64,000 bases of DNA, from contig NZ_JAUSXF010000001.1 of NCBI RefSeq assembly GCF_030816475.1, positions 3,348,001-3,412,000 on the forward strand. The letters are read 5' to 3'. Below, piece after piece: positions 8,779 to 17,532 of the stretch; within the stretch, counting starts at the first letter, position 1; each line of letters begins with the position of its first letter. The stretch comes from Arthrobacter pascens. Lineage in GTDB: Bacteria; Actinomycetota; Actinomycetes; Actinomycetales; Micrococcaceae. The notes beneath the pieces are model-generated. The model saw nothing but the letters and a program-made list of their open reading frames with translations, was not told the DNA's origin and made no database searches. A program made the translations under genes and the position numbers.

Positions 8779-9774
8779 TTACACTCCTGCGGGCAGGCGA
8801 TCCAGGATGGCCTCGATGTCACGGTGCTGGCTTTTGCTGAGCGGCCCATAATCGAGTGCGGCAACGTTCTCAGCGACCTGTGACGGGTTCCGGAATCCGG
8901 GCAGCGGGACAGTCTGAGGGTGGTGTGCCCAGATCCATCCCAGCGCACCTTGCGCCGGCGTCCGGCCTTCCGCAGTCAGGATGTGCCTGACGGCATCGAG
9001 CCGTTCCAGGAACTCCGGGGAGGGGCTGCCGTCGCTGAACCATCGCAGCCATTCCGGTTGCCGGCCGCGGATATCGTCAGCGGGGAGCCTGCTGGCCGAG
9101 GTGTATCTGCCTCCAAGCAGCCCCATCGCCAGCGGCGAACGGCACAGCCCGGCGAGGTCGTGACGCTCGCACACGTCGAGCATGTCGGGGTTGTCGTCCA
9201 GAACGTTGAGCTGCAGTTGGACCGCGGTGCAGCGGGGGCCGGCAGCAAAGACCTCGGCCCGGCCCGGGTCATCGGTGCTGATGCCGTACCAGCCGATAAG
9301 CCCTTCTGCGGCCAGGTCTTCCAGGGTGTCGACGAGTTCAGCGGCACGAGCGTCGTCGACGTCGGGGGTGTGCAGTTGATAGAGGTCGACGCGGTCGCGG
9401 CCGAGCCTGCGCAGCGACGCCTGCAGAGCCTCGCGGACATAGGACGGCGACGTGTCGACGCCGGTGAGCTGCCGGGTGGATTCATCGATGGTGTTGCCAA
9501 ACTTGGTGGCCACCAGGACGTCGGGATGATCAGCCAGCACCCTGCCCAGGAGTCTTTCGCTGTGCCCTGCGCCGTAGGCGTCGGCAGTGTCAAACAGGGT
9601 GATACCCAGCTCGACGGCGCGGTGCAGGCCCTGTACAGCGAGGTCGTCGTCGACACCGGCGTACCCAAGCTGTTGGTCACCTGCGGCCATCGCTCCGCCG
9701 ATGGCCCAGCAGCCGAGGCCAAGAGCGCTGACTTCCAGGTTTGAGCGGCCAAGCCGCCTTGTCATTACGGTCAT
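8779..9774 (-). CDS. Aldo/keto reductase
   Basis: 331 residues from the ATG at 9774 with AAGGGG upstream (another ATG lies at 9765). The AKR barrel is clear: the N-terminal strand (LGLGCWAIGG), the catalytic Asp and Tyr in FDTADAYGAGHSE, Lys in VATKFGN and His in LYQLHTPD. The usual C-terminal NADP-binding region follows. This is a cytoplasmic NADPH-dependent carbonyl reductase of the AKR11/AKR12-like bacterial group; the substrate is unknown. It stands alone. Confidence 0.9.
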   Translation of the reverse strand: MTVMTRRLGRSNLEVSALGLGCWAIGGAMAAGDQQLGYAGVDDDLAVQGLHRAVELGITLFDTADAYGAGHSERLLGRVLADHPDVLVATKFGNTIDESTRQLTGVDTSPSYVREALQASLRRLGRDRVDLYQLHTPDVDDARAAELVDTLEDLAAEGLIGWYGISTDDPGRAEVFAAGPRCTAVQLQLNVLDDNPDMLDVCERHDLAGLCRSPLAMGLLGGRYTSASRLPADDIRGRQPEWLRWFSDGSPSPEFLERLDAVRHILTAEGRTPAQGALGWIWAHHPQTVPLPGFRNPSQVAENVAALDYGPLSKSQHRDIEAILDRLPAGV

Positions 9775-10092
9775 GCGGTTTTTCCCCTTGTAGGTCGCAA
9801 TAATGGCGTCAAGGACCAGGGCGTCCTACTGTGAAGCGGCTTCAGCGGCACCCAATATACCGGTCAGGGACCAGTTCACATGGGGACCGCATTTCGAGTC
9901 AACCCCTCAACGTGACCTAGCGGAACCGGAGGACAATGGAGCCGCTTCAGCGGCCGGACCTTGAACTCCACGCCGATCAGGCATCCCCTGGACAGTGGCA
10001 GCAGCTCGCTGATCGACTGAGCTGGTCAAGAGTATTCTGAGACCGAGATCGGAACCCGCGACCGAAACGGGAATTCAACGGGGGTGGTTTAC
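9775..10092. other. Intergenic region with a shared GC-rich repeat
   Basis: This 318-base gap separates divergent genes. GCTTCAGCGGC occurs at 9839-9849 (within GCGGCTTCAGCGGC) and at 9944-9954, where it forms the perfect inverted repeat GCCGCTTCAGCGGC (9941-9954). No coding signal or RNA gene was seen. It presumably holds the promoters of the aldo/keto reductase and the FMN reductase. Confidence 0.4.
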
Positions 10093-10650
10093 ATGGTGAG
10101 GATCGCTGTGGTGGTCGGCAGCACCAGGCCAGGGCGACGAAGCAGGCAGGTGGCGGACTGGGTGATGTCCCGGGCATCTTCCCGGGGAGGTGCCGACTTC
10201 GAGATGCTGGACCTGGCCGACTACAACCTGCCGTTGTTGGACGAGCCCGTCCCTCCATCCCTCGGGGACTACAAGCATGAGCACACCAAAGTGTGGGCGC
10301 AGGCGGTCTCGCGGTTCGATGGCTTCGTCTTTGTCACGGCTGAATACAATCACTCAGTGCCCGGCGTCCTGAAGAACGCCCTGGACTTCATCTACGCCGA
10401 ATGGAACAACAAGGCCGCGGGCTTCGTCTCCTATGGAAGTGCCGGCGGCGTTCGTGCCGTCGAAAACCTGCGGTTGGTCGCCGGTGAACTCCAAATGGCT
10501 GACGTCAGGGCGCAGGTGTCACTGCCATTTGCCACCGACTTCGAGAACTTCACCACTTTCACCCCGAGTGAAGCAGCGGAAGAGGCCCTGGAGCCGCTCC
10601 TGGACCAGCTGATCTCCTGGACAACAGCCCTGAAAACCATCCGGGGCTGA
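10093..10650 (+). CDS. NADPH-dependent FMN reductase family protein
   Basis: 185 residues with a flavodoxin-like fold. VVVGSTRPGRRSRQVADWV binds the FMN phosphate, and TAEYNHSVPGVLKNALDFIY is the family's second signature. These enzymes reduce FMN, quinones or azo dyes with NAD(P)H. The ATG at 10093 was chosen because GGGGG lies 8 bases upstream; a GTG at 10084 is in frame. It appears monocistronic, 172 bases before the helicase gene. Confidence 0.9.
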   Translation: MVRIAVVVGSTRPGRRSRQVADWVMSRASSRGGADFEMLDLADYNLPLLDEPVPPSLGDYKHEHTKVWAQAVSRFDGFVFVTAEYNHSVPGVLKNALDFIYAEWNNKAAGFVSYGSAGGVRAVENLRLVAGELQMADVRAQVSLPFATDFENFTTFTPSEAAEEALEPLLDQLISWTTALKTIRG

Positions 10651-10754
10651 CTCCCAGTGGAGGCGTCGACATTCATGCGGGCGTTGACAATTTCGGGGAA
10701 CAGGGAGAACGGAGGCATCACATTCCTCCTATTTCCAATCTATAGCTGACAGGG

Positions 10755-10771
10755 GGTCTTGCCGCAAGACC
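10755..10771 (+). promoter_or_regulatory. Rifamycin-associated-element-like palindrome (RAE)
   Basis: GGTCTTG-CCG-CAAGACC is a perfect 7-bp inverted repeat with a 3-base centre, embedded in GGGGGTCTTGCCGCAAGACC. It resembles the 19-bp RAE palindrome (GGGGCTTGC/GCAAG type) known upstream of rifamycin-inducible genes in Actinobacteria. It lies 51 bases before the helicase start, just after a TATAGC hexamer (10741-10746). The match is from memory of the consensus. Its position in front of a HelR-type gene strongly supports it. Confidence 0.65.
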
Positions 10772-10822
10772 GGGGCACTGCCGCAGAATTGGGAGCCGAA
10801 GCCCCGGAGAGGAACTGATGCC

Positions 10823-13011
10823 ATGCCCCTGACCACCAGCGCGTTCAACCTTCCTGATCACCTCATGCACAAGGCGGACCCGGCGCTGATCGCCGGGGAT
10901 GAGCAGCATTTTTCGGCAATTGCGGAGAGCCTTGAGCTGTCGATCGCCGATCTGTCCGCCCGGCTCGATGCCACACGCAAGGCGCCCGGCCGGTTAGGCC
11001 AGGAGGCGCTGGAGCGGGACGTTGAGATCCGCCGGCTGACCTCTCGCCTGCGCGCGCTGCGCCGCTTCGGTTTGGATCTGTGCCTTGGCCACATCGTCAG
11101 CGCGGACAACGCCCGGCCCGTCTACATCGGACGGCTTGGCCTCACGGATGCTGAGGGGCGCCGGCTGCTCATCGACTGGCGCTCCCCCGCGGCCGAACCG
11201 TTCTTCGGAGCGACCCACGCCAACCCGATGGGTCTGGCAAGCCGCCGCCGGTACCGCTGGACCCGCGGCCGGATCAGCGACTACTGGGACGAAGTATTCA
11301 CCACTGACAGTTCGGTCGGGATTGCCCACTACCCCGCCCTCGATGACCTGTCTGCCTTCATCGCCAGCCTGGGCACCAGCCGGACGGCCCGGATGCAGGA
11401 CGTGCTCGGCACCATCCAGGCCGACCAGGACGCCATCATCCGTGCGGCACCCCGCGGCGCTCTCGTCGTCGACGGCGGTCCGGGCACGGGGAAAACCGTC
11501 GTCGCCCTGCACCGCTCCGCCTACCTCCTGTACTCCGACCCCCGCCTGGGTCAGCGTGGCGGTCATCGCAGGAGCGGCCTGCTGTTCGTTGGTCCGCACC
11601 GGCCCTACCTGTCCTACGTCGCCGACGTCCTCCCCAGCCTCGGCGAGGAGGGCGTGCAGACGTGCACCCTGCGGGACCTCGTCCCCGAAGGCGCCCTGGC
11701 AGCAGTTGAGACCGACCCGGACGTGGCGCTCCTGAAGTCGTCAGCGCGGATGGTCAAAGCAATCGACGCAGCCGTCGGGTTCTACGAGAAAGCGCCCGCC
11801 AAGGGGCTGGAGATCGAGACGCCGTGGGCGGACGTCTGGCTCAGTGCTGAGGAGTGGGCCGAGGCGTTCGGGACGCCCGTTCCGGGCACGCCGCATAACG
11901 AGGCGCGCGAAGAGATCTGGGAGGAACTGCTCACCATCCTGGTCGACAAGTTCGACGGCGGCGACGTGCCGGAAGACCTGCTCCGCAGGGCGTTGGTCCA
12001 GGACACCGAGTTGGTGGAAGCGTTCAGCCGGGCTTGGCCGTTGCTCCATTACGCGGACGTCGTCAGCGACCTCTGGTCGGTGCCCGCCTACCTCCGGCTG
12101 TGCGCGCCCTGGCTCAGCGCTGACGAGGTGAAGAAGCTGCAGCGCCGGACCGGCAAGGCCTGGACCGTGTCTGACCTGCCGCTCCTGGATGCCGCCGGGC
12201 AACGGCTCGGCGACCCCGAGGCGTCGCGGCGCAAGCGCCGGCAGGAGGCCACACTGGCCGCCGGGAGCTCATGGACCGTGTGGTCGATGACCTGGTGGCG
12301 GCCGACGACTCCGAACTGCTGGTGATGTCGATGCTGCGCGGGGAGGACATGCAGGACAAGCTGGTCGACGACGACGCACTTCCAGGCCTAGACCCGGACG
12401 AGCTCGCCGGCCCGTTTTCCCACATCGTGGTGGACGAGGCGCAGGAGCTGACCGACGCCGAGTGGCAGATGCTGCTCCTCCGCTGCCCGTCCCGGAGCTT
12501 CACCGTCGTCGGGGACCGCGCCCAGGCCCGGCACGGGTTCGCTGAATCGTGGCGGGAAAGGCTCGAGAGGGTTGGCTTGACCAACGTGAACCTGGCCACC
12601 CTCGGCATCAACTACCGGACGCCGAAGGAGATCATGGCGGAAGCCGAGCCGGTCATCAGGGCCGCGCTCCCGGACGCCAACGTGCCGACCTCCGTCCGCA
12701 GCAGCAGGATTCCCGTCGTCCACGGATCGACTTTGGAACTGGATGCTGTCCTTGGCTCCTGGCTCAGCTCCCATACCGACGGGATCGCCTGTGTGATCAG
12801 CACCAGTGACGTCCTGCACGGCTCCTTCGGGGAGACGTCCCGGATCAGATGGCTGACCCCGGAACTGTCGAAGGGCCTCGAGTTTGACCTGGTGGTCCTG
12901 GTCGACCCGGATGCCTTCGGCACGGGCATTGAGGGGGCAGTCGACAGCTATGTCGCCATGACCCGGGCGACGCAGCAACTCGTCATCCTGACGACCCGCG
13001 GTTCATCGTGA
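10823..13011 (+). pseudogene. helR: HelR/HelD-like RNA-polymerase-associated UvrD-type helicase, frameshifted
   Basis: Two overlapping frames read as one SF1 helicase-like protein. 10823-12325 holds the N-terminal coiled-coil arm and Walker A (GGPGTGKT, about residue 220). 12271-13011 holds Walker B (VVDEAQE), the Q-rich/YRT motifs (GINYRTPKE), motif V (LSKGLEFD) and motif VI (VAMTRATQQ). One base is missing near 12257-12267 (GCCGCCGGGAG); restoring it gives about 729 residues, full HelR length. HelR displaces rifamycin from RNA polymerase, and the HelD family recycles stalled polymerase. The rest is intact, so the shift is either a recent mutation or a sequencing error. Confidence 0.75.
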
Positions 13012-13015
13012 GAGT

Positions 13016-14203
13016 TCATCGTGAGAGCAGCAACGCTTCACCCTGGCCGCCGCCTCCGCATAGTGCAACAGCCGCCTTGCCCGTGCCGCGGCGCTGGAGC
13101 TCGTATACGGCGGAGACCACTACCCGTGCGCCGGAGGCACCGATGGGATGACCGAGGGCGATTGCTCCCCCGTTGACGTTGATTTTGTCCATCCCGATCC
13201 CCAGCTGTTCGGCCGAATGCAGGGCAACGGAGGCGAAGGCCTCATTGATCTCCACGAAGTCCAGTTCCTGCACGCTCCAGCCCTCCGTCTCAAGAGCCTT
13301 GCCTATGGCGCGGGCAGGCTTGTCCGGCAGGGACGTGTCCGGTCCAGCTGTCTGTCCCGCGGCGCCAAGAACCGCCATGATCTCCAGGCCATGCGTCTCT
13401 GCATAGGCCCGGGTTGTCAGGACGACGGCGGCCGCGCCGTCGTTAAGGGGTGAGGCGTTTCCGGCAGTAACCGTGCCTGCTGGGGAGAACGCCGGCCGGA
13501 GCCTGCCCAGAGTGTCCTCATTGCTGTCGGGTCGCACTCCCTCGTCGATGCTTGCCAGCTCGGCTTCCCCGCGGCGCCGCGGCACCTTGACCGGGACAAT
13601 CTCCGCGTCGAAGAGGCCGGCGGACTGAGCGGCAGCTGCCCGGCGGTGGGAGTCGGCTGCTGCTTTGTCCTGCGCGGTGCGGGGAATCCCCATGGCGTCA
13701 TTGGCATGATCGGTGGCCAGGCCCATGGCCTCATGGTCGAAGGCATCGGTGAGTCCGTCGTGGGCGGCCGAGTCGATGAGCGCGGCATTGCCATAAAGAT
13801 ATCCGGCGCGCGAACCCGGCAGCAGGTGCGGGGCGTTGCTCATTGATTCCTGTCCGCCGGCGACCACCACGTCGGCCTCTCCCAGCCGCAGGAGCCGGCT
13901 CGCGTCGATGATGGCGCTGAGTCCGGACAGGCACACCTTGTTTACTGTGGCGGCGTGGGCGCTGAGCGGGATGCCGCCCGCGACGGCTGCCTGGCGGGCG
14001 GGATTTTGCCCGGCCCCGGCCTGCAGTACGTGTCCCATGATGACGGCGCCGACGGTGTCGGGGGCAACGTCGGCGCGGTCGAGGGCCGCGGCGATTGCGG
14101 CGCCACCGAGCTCGACGGCGGACAGCGGGGCAAGTTGTCCCATCAACTTGCCCTGCGGTGTGCGGGCGGCCCCGACGATGACAACATCTGTTTTGTGGTT
14201 CAT
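13016..14203 (-). CDS. Acetyl-CoA C-acetyltransferase (thiolase)
   Basis: 395 residues from the ATG at 14203, preceded by AGAGAAG. The nucleophilic Cys lies in NKVCLSGLS (about residue 91, where many thiolases have CASG). The catalytic His is in GGAIALGHPIGASG and the second Cys in ALCGGGGQGEA. It cleaves acetoacetyl-CoA with CoA to two acetyl-CoA, the last step of the glutarate operon. It is the last gene of the minus-strand operon, 59 bases after the hydratase/dehydrogenase gene. The longer open frame upstream of the chosen start overlaps that gene and is unlikely to be used. Confidence 0.93.
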   Translation of the reverse strand: MNHKTDVVIVGAARTPQGKLMGQLAPLSAVELGGAAIAAALDRADVAPDTVGAVIMGHVLQAGAGQNPARQAAVAGGIPLSAHAATVNKVCLSGLSAIIDASRLLRLGEADVVVAGGQESMSNAPHLLPGSRAGYLYGNAALIDSAAHDGLTDAFDHEAMGLATDHANDAMGIPRTAQDKAAADSHRRAAAAQSAGLFDAEIVPVKVPRRRGEAELASIDEGVRPDSNEDTLGRLRPAFSPAGTVTAGNASPLNDGAAAVVLTTRAYAETHGLEIMAVLGAAGQTAGPDTSLPDKPARAIGKALETEGWSVQELDFVEINEAFASVALHSAEQLGIGMDKINVNGGAIALGHPIGASGARVVVSAVYELQRRGTGKAAVALCGGGGQGEALLLSR

Positions 14204-14262
14204 GACTTCTCTTTCGATGGGGCGAGGTGCAGCTGGCGAAACGGCGAGGATGCGGAGCCGGG

Positions 14263-16287
14263 CTAGCCGGCGGCGGGAATGGGAACGCGCAGTTTCGGAT
14301 GGAAGGCACTGCCTGTTTCCCGGTCCAGCAGGGGCGTCAGGCCGCCGGTGTGGAAGGGAAAATTGGCTCCGAGGATCATGCACAAGTCAATCTGCTCAGG
14401 TCCTGCCACCACCGATTCGTCCAGCATGGCCGTGACTTCCTCCGCCAGCGCGCCCAGGAGTGAGGCGCGGACTTTGTCCGGGTTTGCCGCCTTCGACGCC
14501 GGCAGCAAGGCAGCAGTGGCCGGCGAGATGCCGCCGTGGTGGTCCAGGTAGCCCGGCAGACCTCCAGCCACAAGCGAGGTCAGGCTGCGGCTCACCCCGA
14601 AGCGCTGAGGGTACGCCTGATGCATGGTCTCGCAGATGTGCAGCTGCACCGCCGGGCCGATGAACTGCAGCAGTTCCAGCGGTGTCATGGGCAGGCCAAA
14701 AGGATCCAGGGCGTGATCGACGACGCCGGGATCGCTGCCTTCATCGATCAGGGCCAGGACCTCGTCGAACAGCCGGGTCAGCACGCGGTTCACCACAAAG
14801 CCCGCCGTGTCAGTGGTGAGTACCGCCGTCTTTCGCAGCCTACGGGCGAGTTCAAACGCCGTGGCAAGAGTCGTCTCGTCTGTCTGCGGTGCGGTGATGA
14901 TTTCCACGAGCGGCAGCACTCCCACCGGGTTGAAGAAGTGGAAGCCGATCAGCCGCTCCGGGCGGGCTAGGGTGGCGCCTATGGCCTGGATGGACAGCGA
15001 GGAGGTATTGGTCAGCAGCAGGGTATCCGGGCGCACGTGCGGTTCCAGTTGCTCAAACACCGCGCGTTTGACCGCCAGCTCCTCAAAAACTGCCTCGATG
15101 ACCACATCGCAGTGAGCGAATGCCGCCTTGTCCGTGCCGCCGGTAATCAGGGCGCGAATGGCCTCAGCGTCGGCGGCCTTCAGGCGCCCTCGGTTCACGA
15201 GTTTGTCCAGCTGCCCGGCGATCCAGCTCATTGCCGCGTCGATGCGGTCCTGGGACAGGTCCGTGATCCGTACCGGCACGCGGAGCTGCTGCGCGAAGAC
15301 GAGGGCCAGCTGGCTGGCCATCAGTCCGGCACCAACGACGCCCACTGAGCGCACCGGCAGTGGCTCCTCGTCCGGCCTGCCCGCGGGCTTCTTCGCCAGG
15401 GATTGTGTGAGCTGGAAGGCGTAAATGCTGGCACGTGCCTCATCGGAGAGCAGCAGCTCACCAAACGCGCAGATCTCGGCTGCCTCGTTGCCGGCGCTGC
15501 CAGCTGCGGCTGCCGCCTCGGCGATCAGCTGCAGGGCGCGGTACGGTGCGGGGGCGGCGCCATGCAGCCGGGCATCCAGCTGTGTCCGCACAGCGTCCAG
15601 GTCTGCCGGTGTGTCAGCGAAGCCAGCCCGGGGCGCCGCCGTCGACCTGCCGGAAAGGATGCCGGCGGCGAAATCCAGCGATGCCGCCAGGAAGCCCTCG
15701 TCCGTCAGTACGGCATCGACCAGGCCAAGGTCAGCAGCGCTGCGGGCCGAAAGGTTCTTTCCCGCGAGCGAATCCGTGACCACCAGCCGGGCGGTCGCGG
15801 CAGCGCCGAGCAGTGCAAAAGTGCGCGGGATGCCGCCCCAGCCAGGCACCAGGCCAAGGCGGACCTCCGGAAATCCCAGGGCCCGGACAGAATCGGCGGC
15901 GGTGCGGTGGTCCGCGTGCAAAGCCAGTTCCAGCCCGCCGCCAAGCGCGGTCCCGTTAATGAACGCGAAGGTGGGCACCGGAAGCGCCGCAAACTGGCCC
16001 AGCGCCTCCAGGCCCTGCCGTGCCACGGCCTCAGCCTGCTGCGGCGTGGCCGCCTGCGTCATCGACTTCAGGTCCGCACCTGCGCAAAAGACCGGGCCCT
16101 GGCCGGTCACGGCCACCGCATCCACTCCCGCCAGATCCAGATCGCTCACCGCGGCCGCGTACCCGGCCAGCGATGCCGGACCCAGGGTCACCGGGCGATG
16201 GCCGGAGTTTTCCAGGGTGAGGAGGGCAAAGCGGAAACCGTCGTGGTCCACAAAGGTAGTCCGGGTTTCGGTAACGGTTTCTGACAC
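14263..16287 (-). CDS. Fused enoyl-CoA hydratase / 3-hydroxyacyl-CoA dehydrogenase
   Basis: 674 residues, GTG start at 16287 with GAAGGAA upstream. Residues about 1-270 form a crotonase domain with the oxyanion loop (GPVFCAGADLK) and both catalytic glutamates (GGGLELALHAD; GFPEVRLGLVPGWGG). Residues about 325-660 form the dehydrogenase with the NAD site VGVVGAGLMASQ and catalytic His in GFHFFNPV. It should hydrate crotonyl-CoA and oxidise 3-hydroxybutyryl-CoA to acetoacetyl-CoA. It is shorter than FadB of enterobacteria, and its NAD loop ends in Ala-Ser rather than Gly. It lies between the glutaryl-CoA dehydrogenase and thiolase genes. Confidence 0.92.
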   Translation of the reverse strand: MSETVTETRTTFVDHDGFRFALLTLENSGHRPVTLGPASLAGYAAAVSDLDLAGVDAVAVTGQGPVFCAGADLKSMTQAATPQQAEAVARQGLEALGQFAALPVPTFAFINGTALGGGLELALHADHRTAADSVRALGFPEVRLGLVPGWGGIPRTFALLGAAATARLVVTDSLAGKNLSARSAADLGLVDAVLTDEGFLAASLDFAAGILSGRSTAAPRAGFADTPADLDAVRTQLDARLHGAAPAPYRALQLIAEAAAAAGSAGNEAAEICAFGELLLSDEARASIYAFQLTQSLAKKPAGRPDEEPLPVRSVGVVGAGLMASQLALVFAQQLRVPVRITDLSQDRIDAAMSWIAGQLDKLVNRGRLKAADAEAIRALITGGTDKAAFAHCDVVIEAVFEELAVKRAVFEQLEPHVRPDTLLLTNTSSLSIQAIGATLARPERLIGFHFFNPVGVLPLVEIITAPQTDETTLATAFELARRLRKTAVLTTDTAGFVVNRVLTRLFDEVLALIDEGSDPGVVDHALDPFGLPMTPLELLQFIGPAVQLHICETMHQAYPQRFGVSRSLTSLVAGGLPGYLDHHGGISPATAALLPASKAANPDKVRASLLGALAEEVTAMLDESVVAGPEQIDLCMILGANFPFHTGGLTPLLDRETGSAFHPKLRVPIPAAG

Positions 16288-16368
16288 AGGTGTTCCTTCA
16301 GGTAGACATACAGGACAGCAGAACCTGACACCAGATAGCTCAGGGTCAGGGCTGAGGGCTAGCGAGGG

Positions 16369-17532
16369 CTACGAGAAGCTCGGGATGCCTGTGATCGCGC
16401 GGCCCATGATCAGCGCATGGATTTCGTCGGTCCCCTCGTAGGTGCGCACGCTCTCGAGGTTGTTGGCGTGCCGCAGCGGCGAGTACTCAAGCGTGATGCC
16501 GTTTCCGCCGAGGATGGTCCGGGCCGATCGGCAGATCTCGATTGCCTGGCGGACGTTATTGAGCTTGCCGAAGGAGATCTGTTCGGGCCGCAGGCGGCCG
16601 ACATCCTTGAGCCGCCCGGTCTGGAGGGCCACCAGTGTGCCCTTCTGGATCTCCAGGACCATGTCCACGAGTTTCTGCTGGGTGAGCTGGAACGAGGCGA
16701 TCGGTTTGCCGAACTGGGTGCGGTCGCTGGCGTAGGCCAGGGCTGCGTGATAGGCGTCACGGGCGGCGCCCATGGCACCCCACAAAATGCCGTACCTTGC
16801 CTCGTTGAGGCAGGAAAAAGGACCGCGGAGGCCGACGACGCCGGGTAGCACGGCGCTGTCCGGCAGCCGGACGTCGTCGAGGGTGATGTCGCACTGGATG
16901 GAGGCGCGCATCGACAGTTTTTCGGAGATTGGGGTCGCCAGGAAGCCCTCGGTGTCGGTAGGTACGACGAAGCCGCGGATGCCTTCGTCAGTGCCCGCCC
17001 AGATGATCGCGACGTCGGCGATGGAGGCAAGGCCGATCCACCGTTTGGCTCCGTTCAGCACCCAGCCTGAGCCGTTTCGCTCGGCACGGGTGAGCATGTT
17101 GGCAGGGTCGCTGCCCGCCGTGGGCTCGGTGAGGCCGAAGCAGCCGATCAGTTCGCCCGCGGCCATGCCAGGCAACCACTGCTGCTTCTGCTCTTCCGAA
17201 CCGAATTTGGAGATGGCGCTCATGGCGAGCGATCCCTGCACGGACACAAACGTGCGGATGCCGGAGTCCCCGGCCTCCAGCTCCATGGCTGCAATCCCGT
17301 ACTCGACGGCGGTCCGTCCGCCACAGCCGTACCCCTTCAGGTGCATGCCCAGCAGGCCGAGGCTGCCCATCTCCTTGACCAGGTCCTGGGGGAAGACTGC
17401 CTCCTCGTACCAGGAGTTGATGTTGGGCCGGATCCGGTCATCGACGAACTGGCGGACCTGGCTGCGCAGGTCAATCTCCTGCTCGGTGAGCAGGAAGTCG
17501 ATGTCGAGGTAATCGGTGGCGAGGTCGGTCAC
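16369..17532 (-). CDS. gcdH: Glutaryl-CoA dehydrogenase
   Basis: 387 residues, GTG start overlapping the CoA-transferase stop. It matches GcdH along its length by eye: DSGIRTFVSVQGSL keeps the Arg that binds the glutaryl carboxylate (Arg94 in the human enzyme), then GCFGLTEPTAGSDP, GPFSCLNEARYGI, LGGNGI, catalytic Glu in TYEGTDEIHALI, and the ending GRAITGI. It oxidises and decarboxylates glutaryl-CoA to crotonyl-CoA and passes electrons to ETF through FAD. With the adjacent CoA-transferase, hydratase/dehydrogenase and thiolase it makes a full glutarate route. Confidence 0.95.
   Translation of the reverse strand: MTDLATDYLDIDFLLTEQEIDLRSQVRQFVDDRIRPNINSWYEEAVFPQDLVKEMGSLGLLGMHLKGYGCGGRTAVEYGIAAMELEAGDSGIRTFVSVQGSLAMSAISKFGSEEQKQQWLPGMAAGELIGCFGLTEPTAGSDPANMLTRAERNGSGWVLNGAKRWIGLASIADVAIIWAGTDEGIRGFVVPTDTEGFLATPISEKLSMRASIQCDITLDDVRLPDSAVLPGVVGLRGPFSCLNEARYGILWGAMGAARDAYHAALAYASDRTQFGKPIASFQLTQQKLVDMVLEIQKGTLVALQTGRLKDVGRLRPEQISFGKLNNVRQAIEICRSARTILGGNGITLEYSPLRHANNLESVRTYEGTDEIHALIMGRAITGIPSFS

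Noticed and set aside
9836..9954. Repeated GCTTCAGCGGC as an operator pair
   Set aside because: The motif is short and GC-rich, so chance occurrence is likely; kept only as an intergenic note.
12257..12273. Programmed frameshifting in the HelR-like gene
   Set aside because: There is no slippery heptamer at the junction and no obvious pseudoknot; mutation or sequencing error is simpler.
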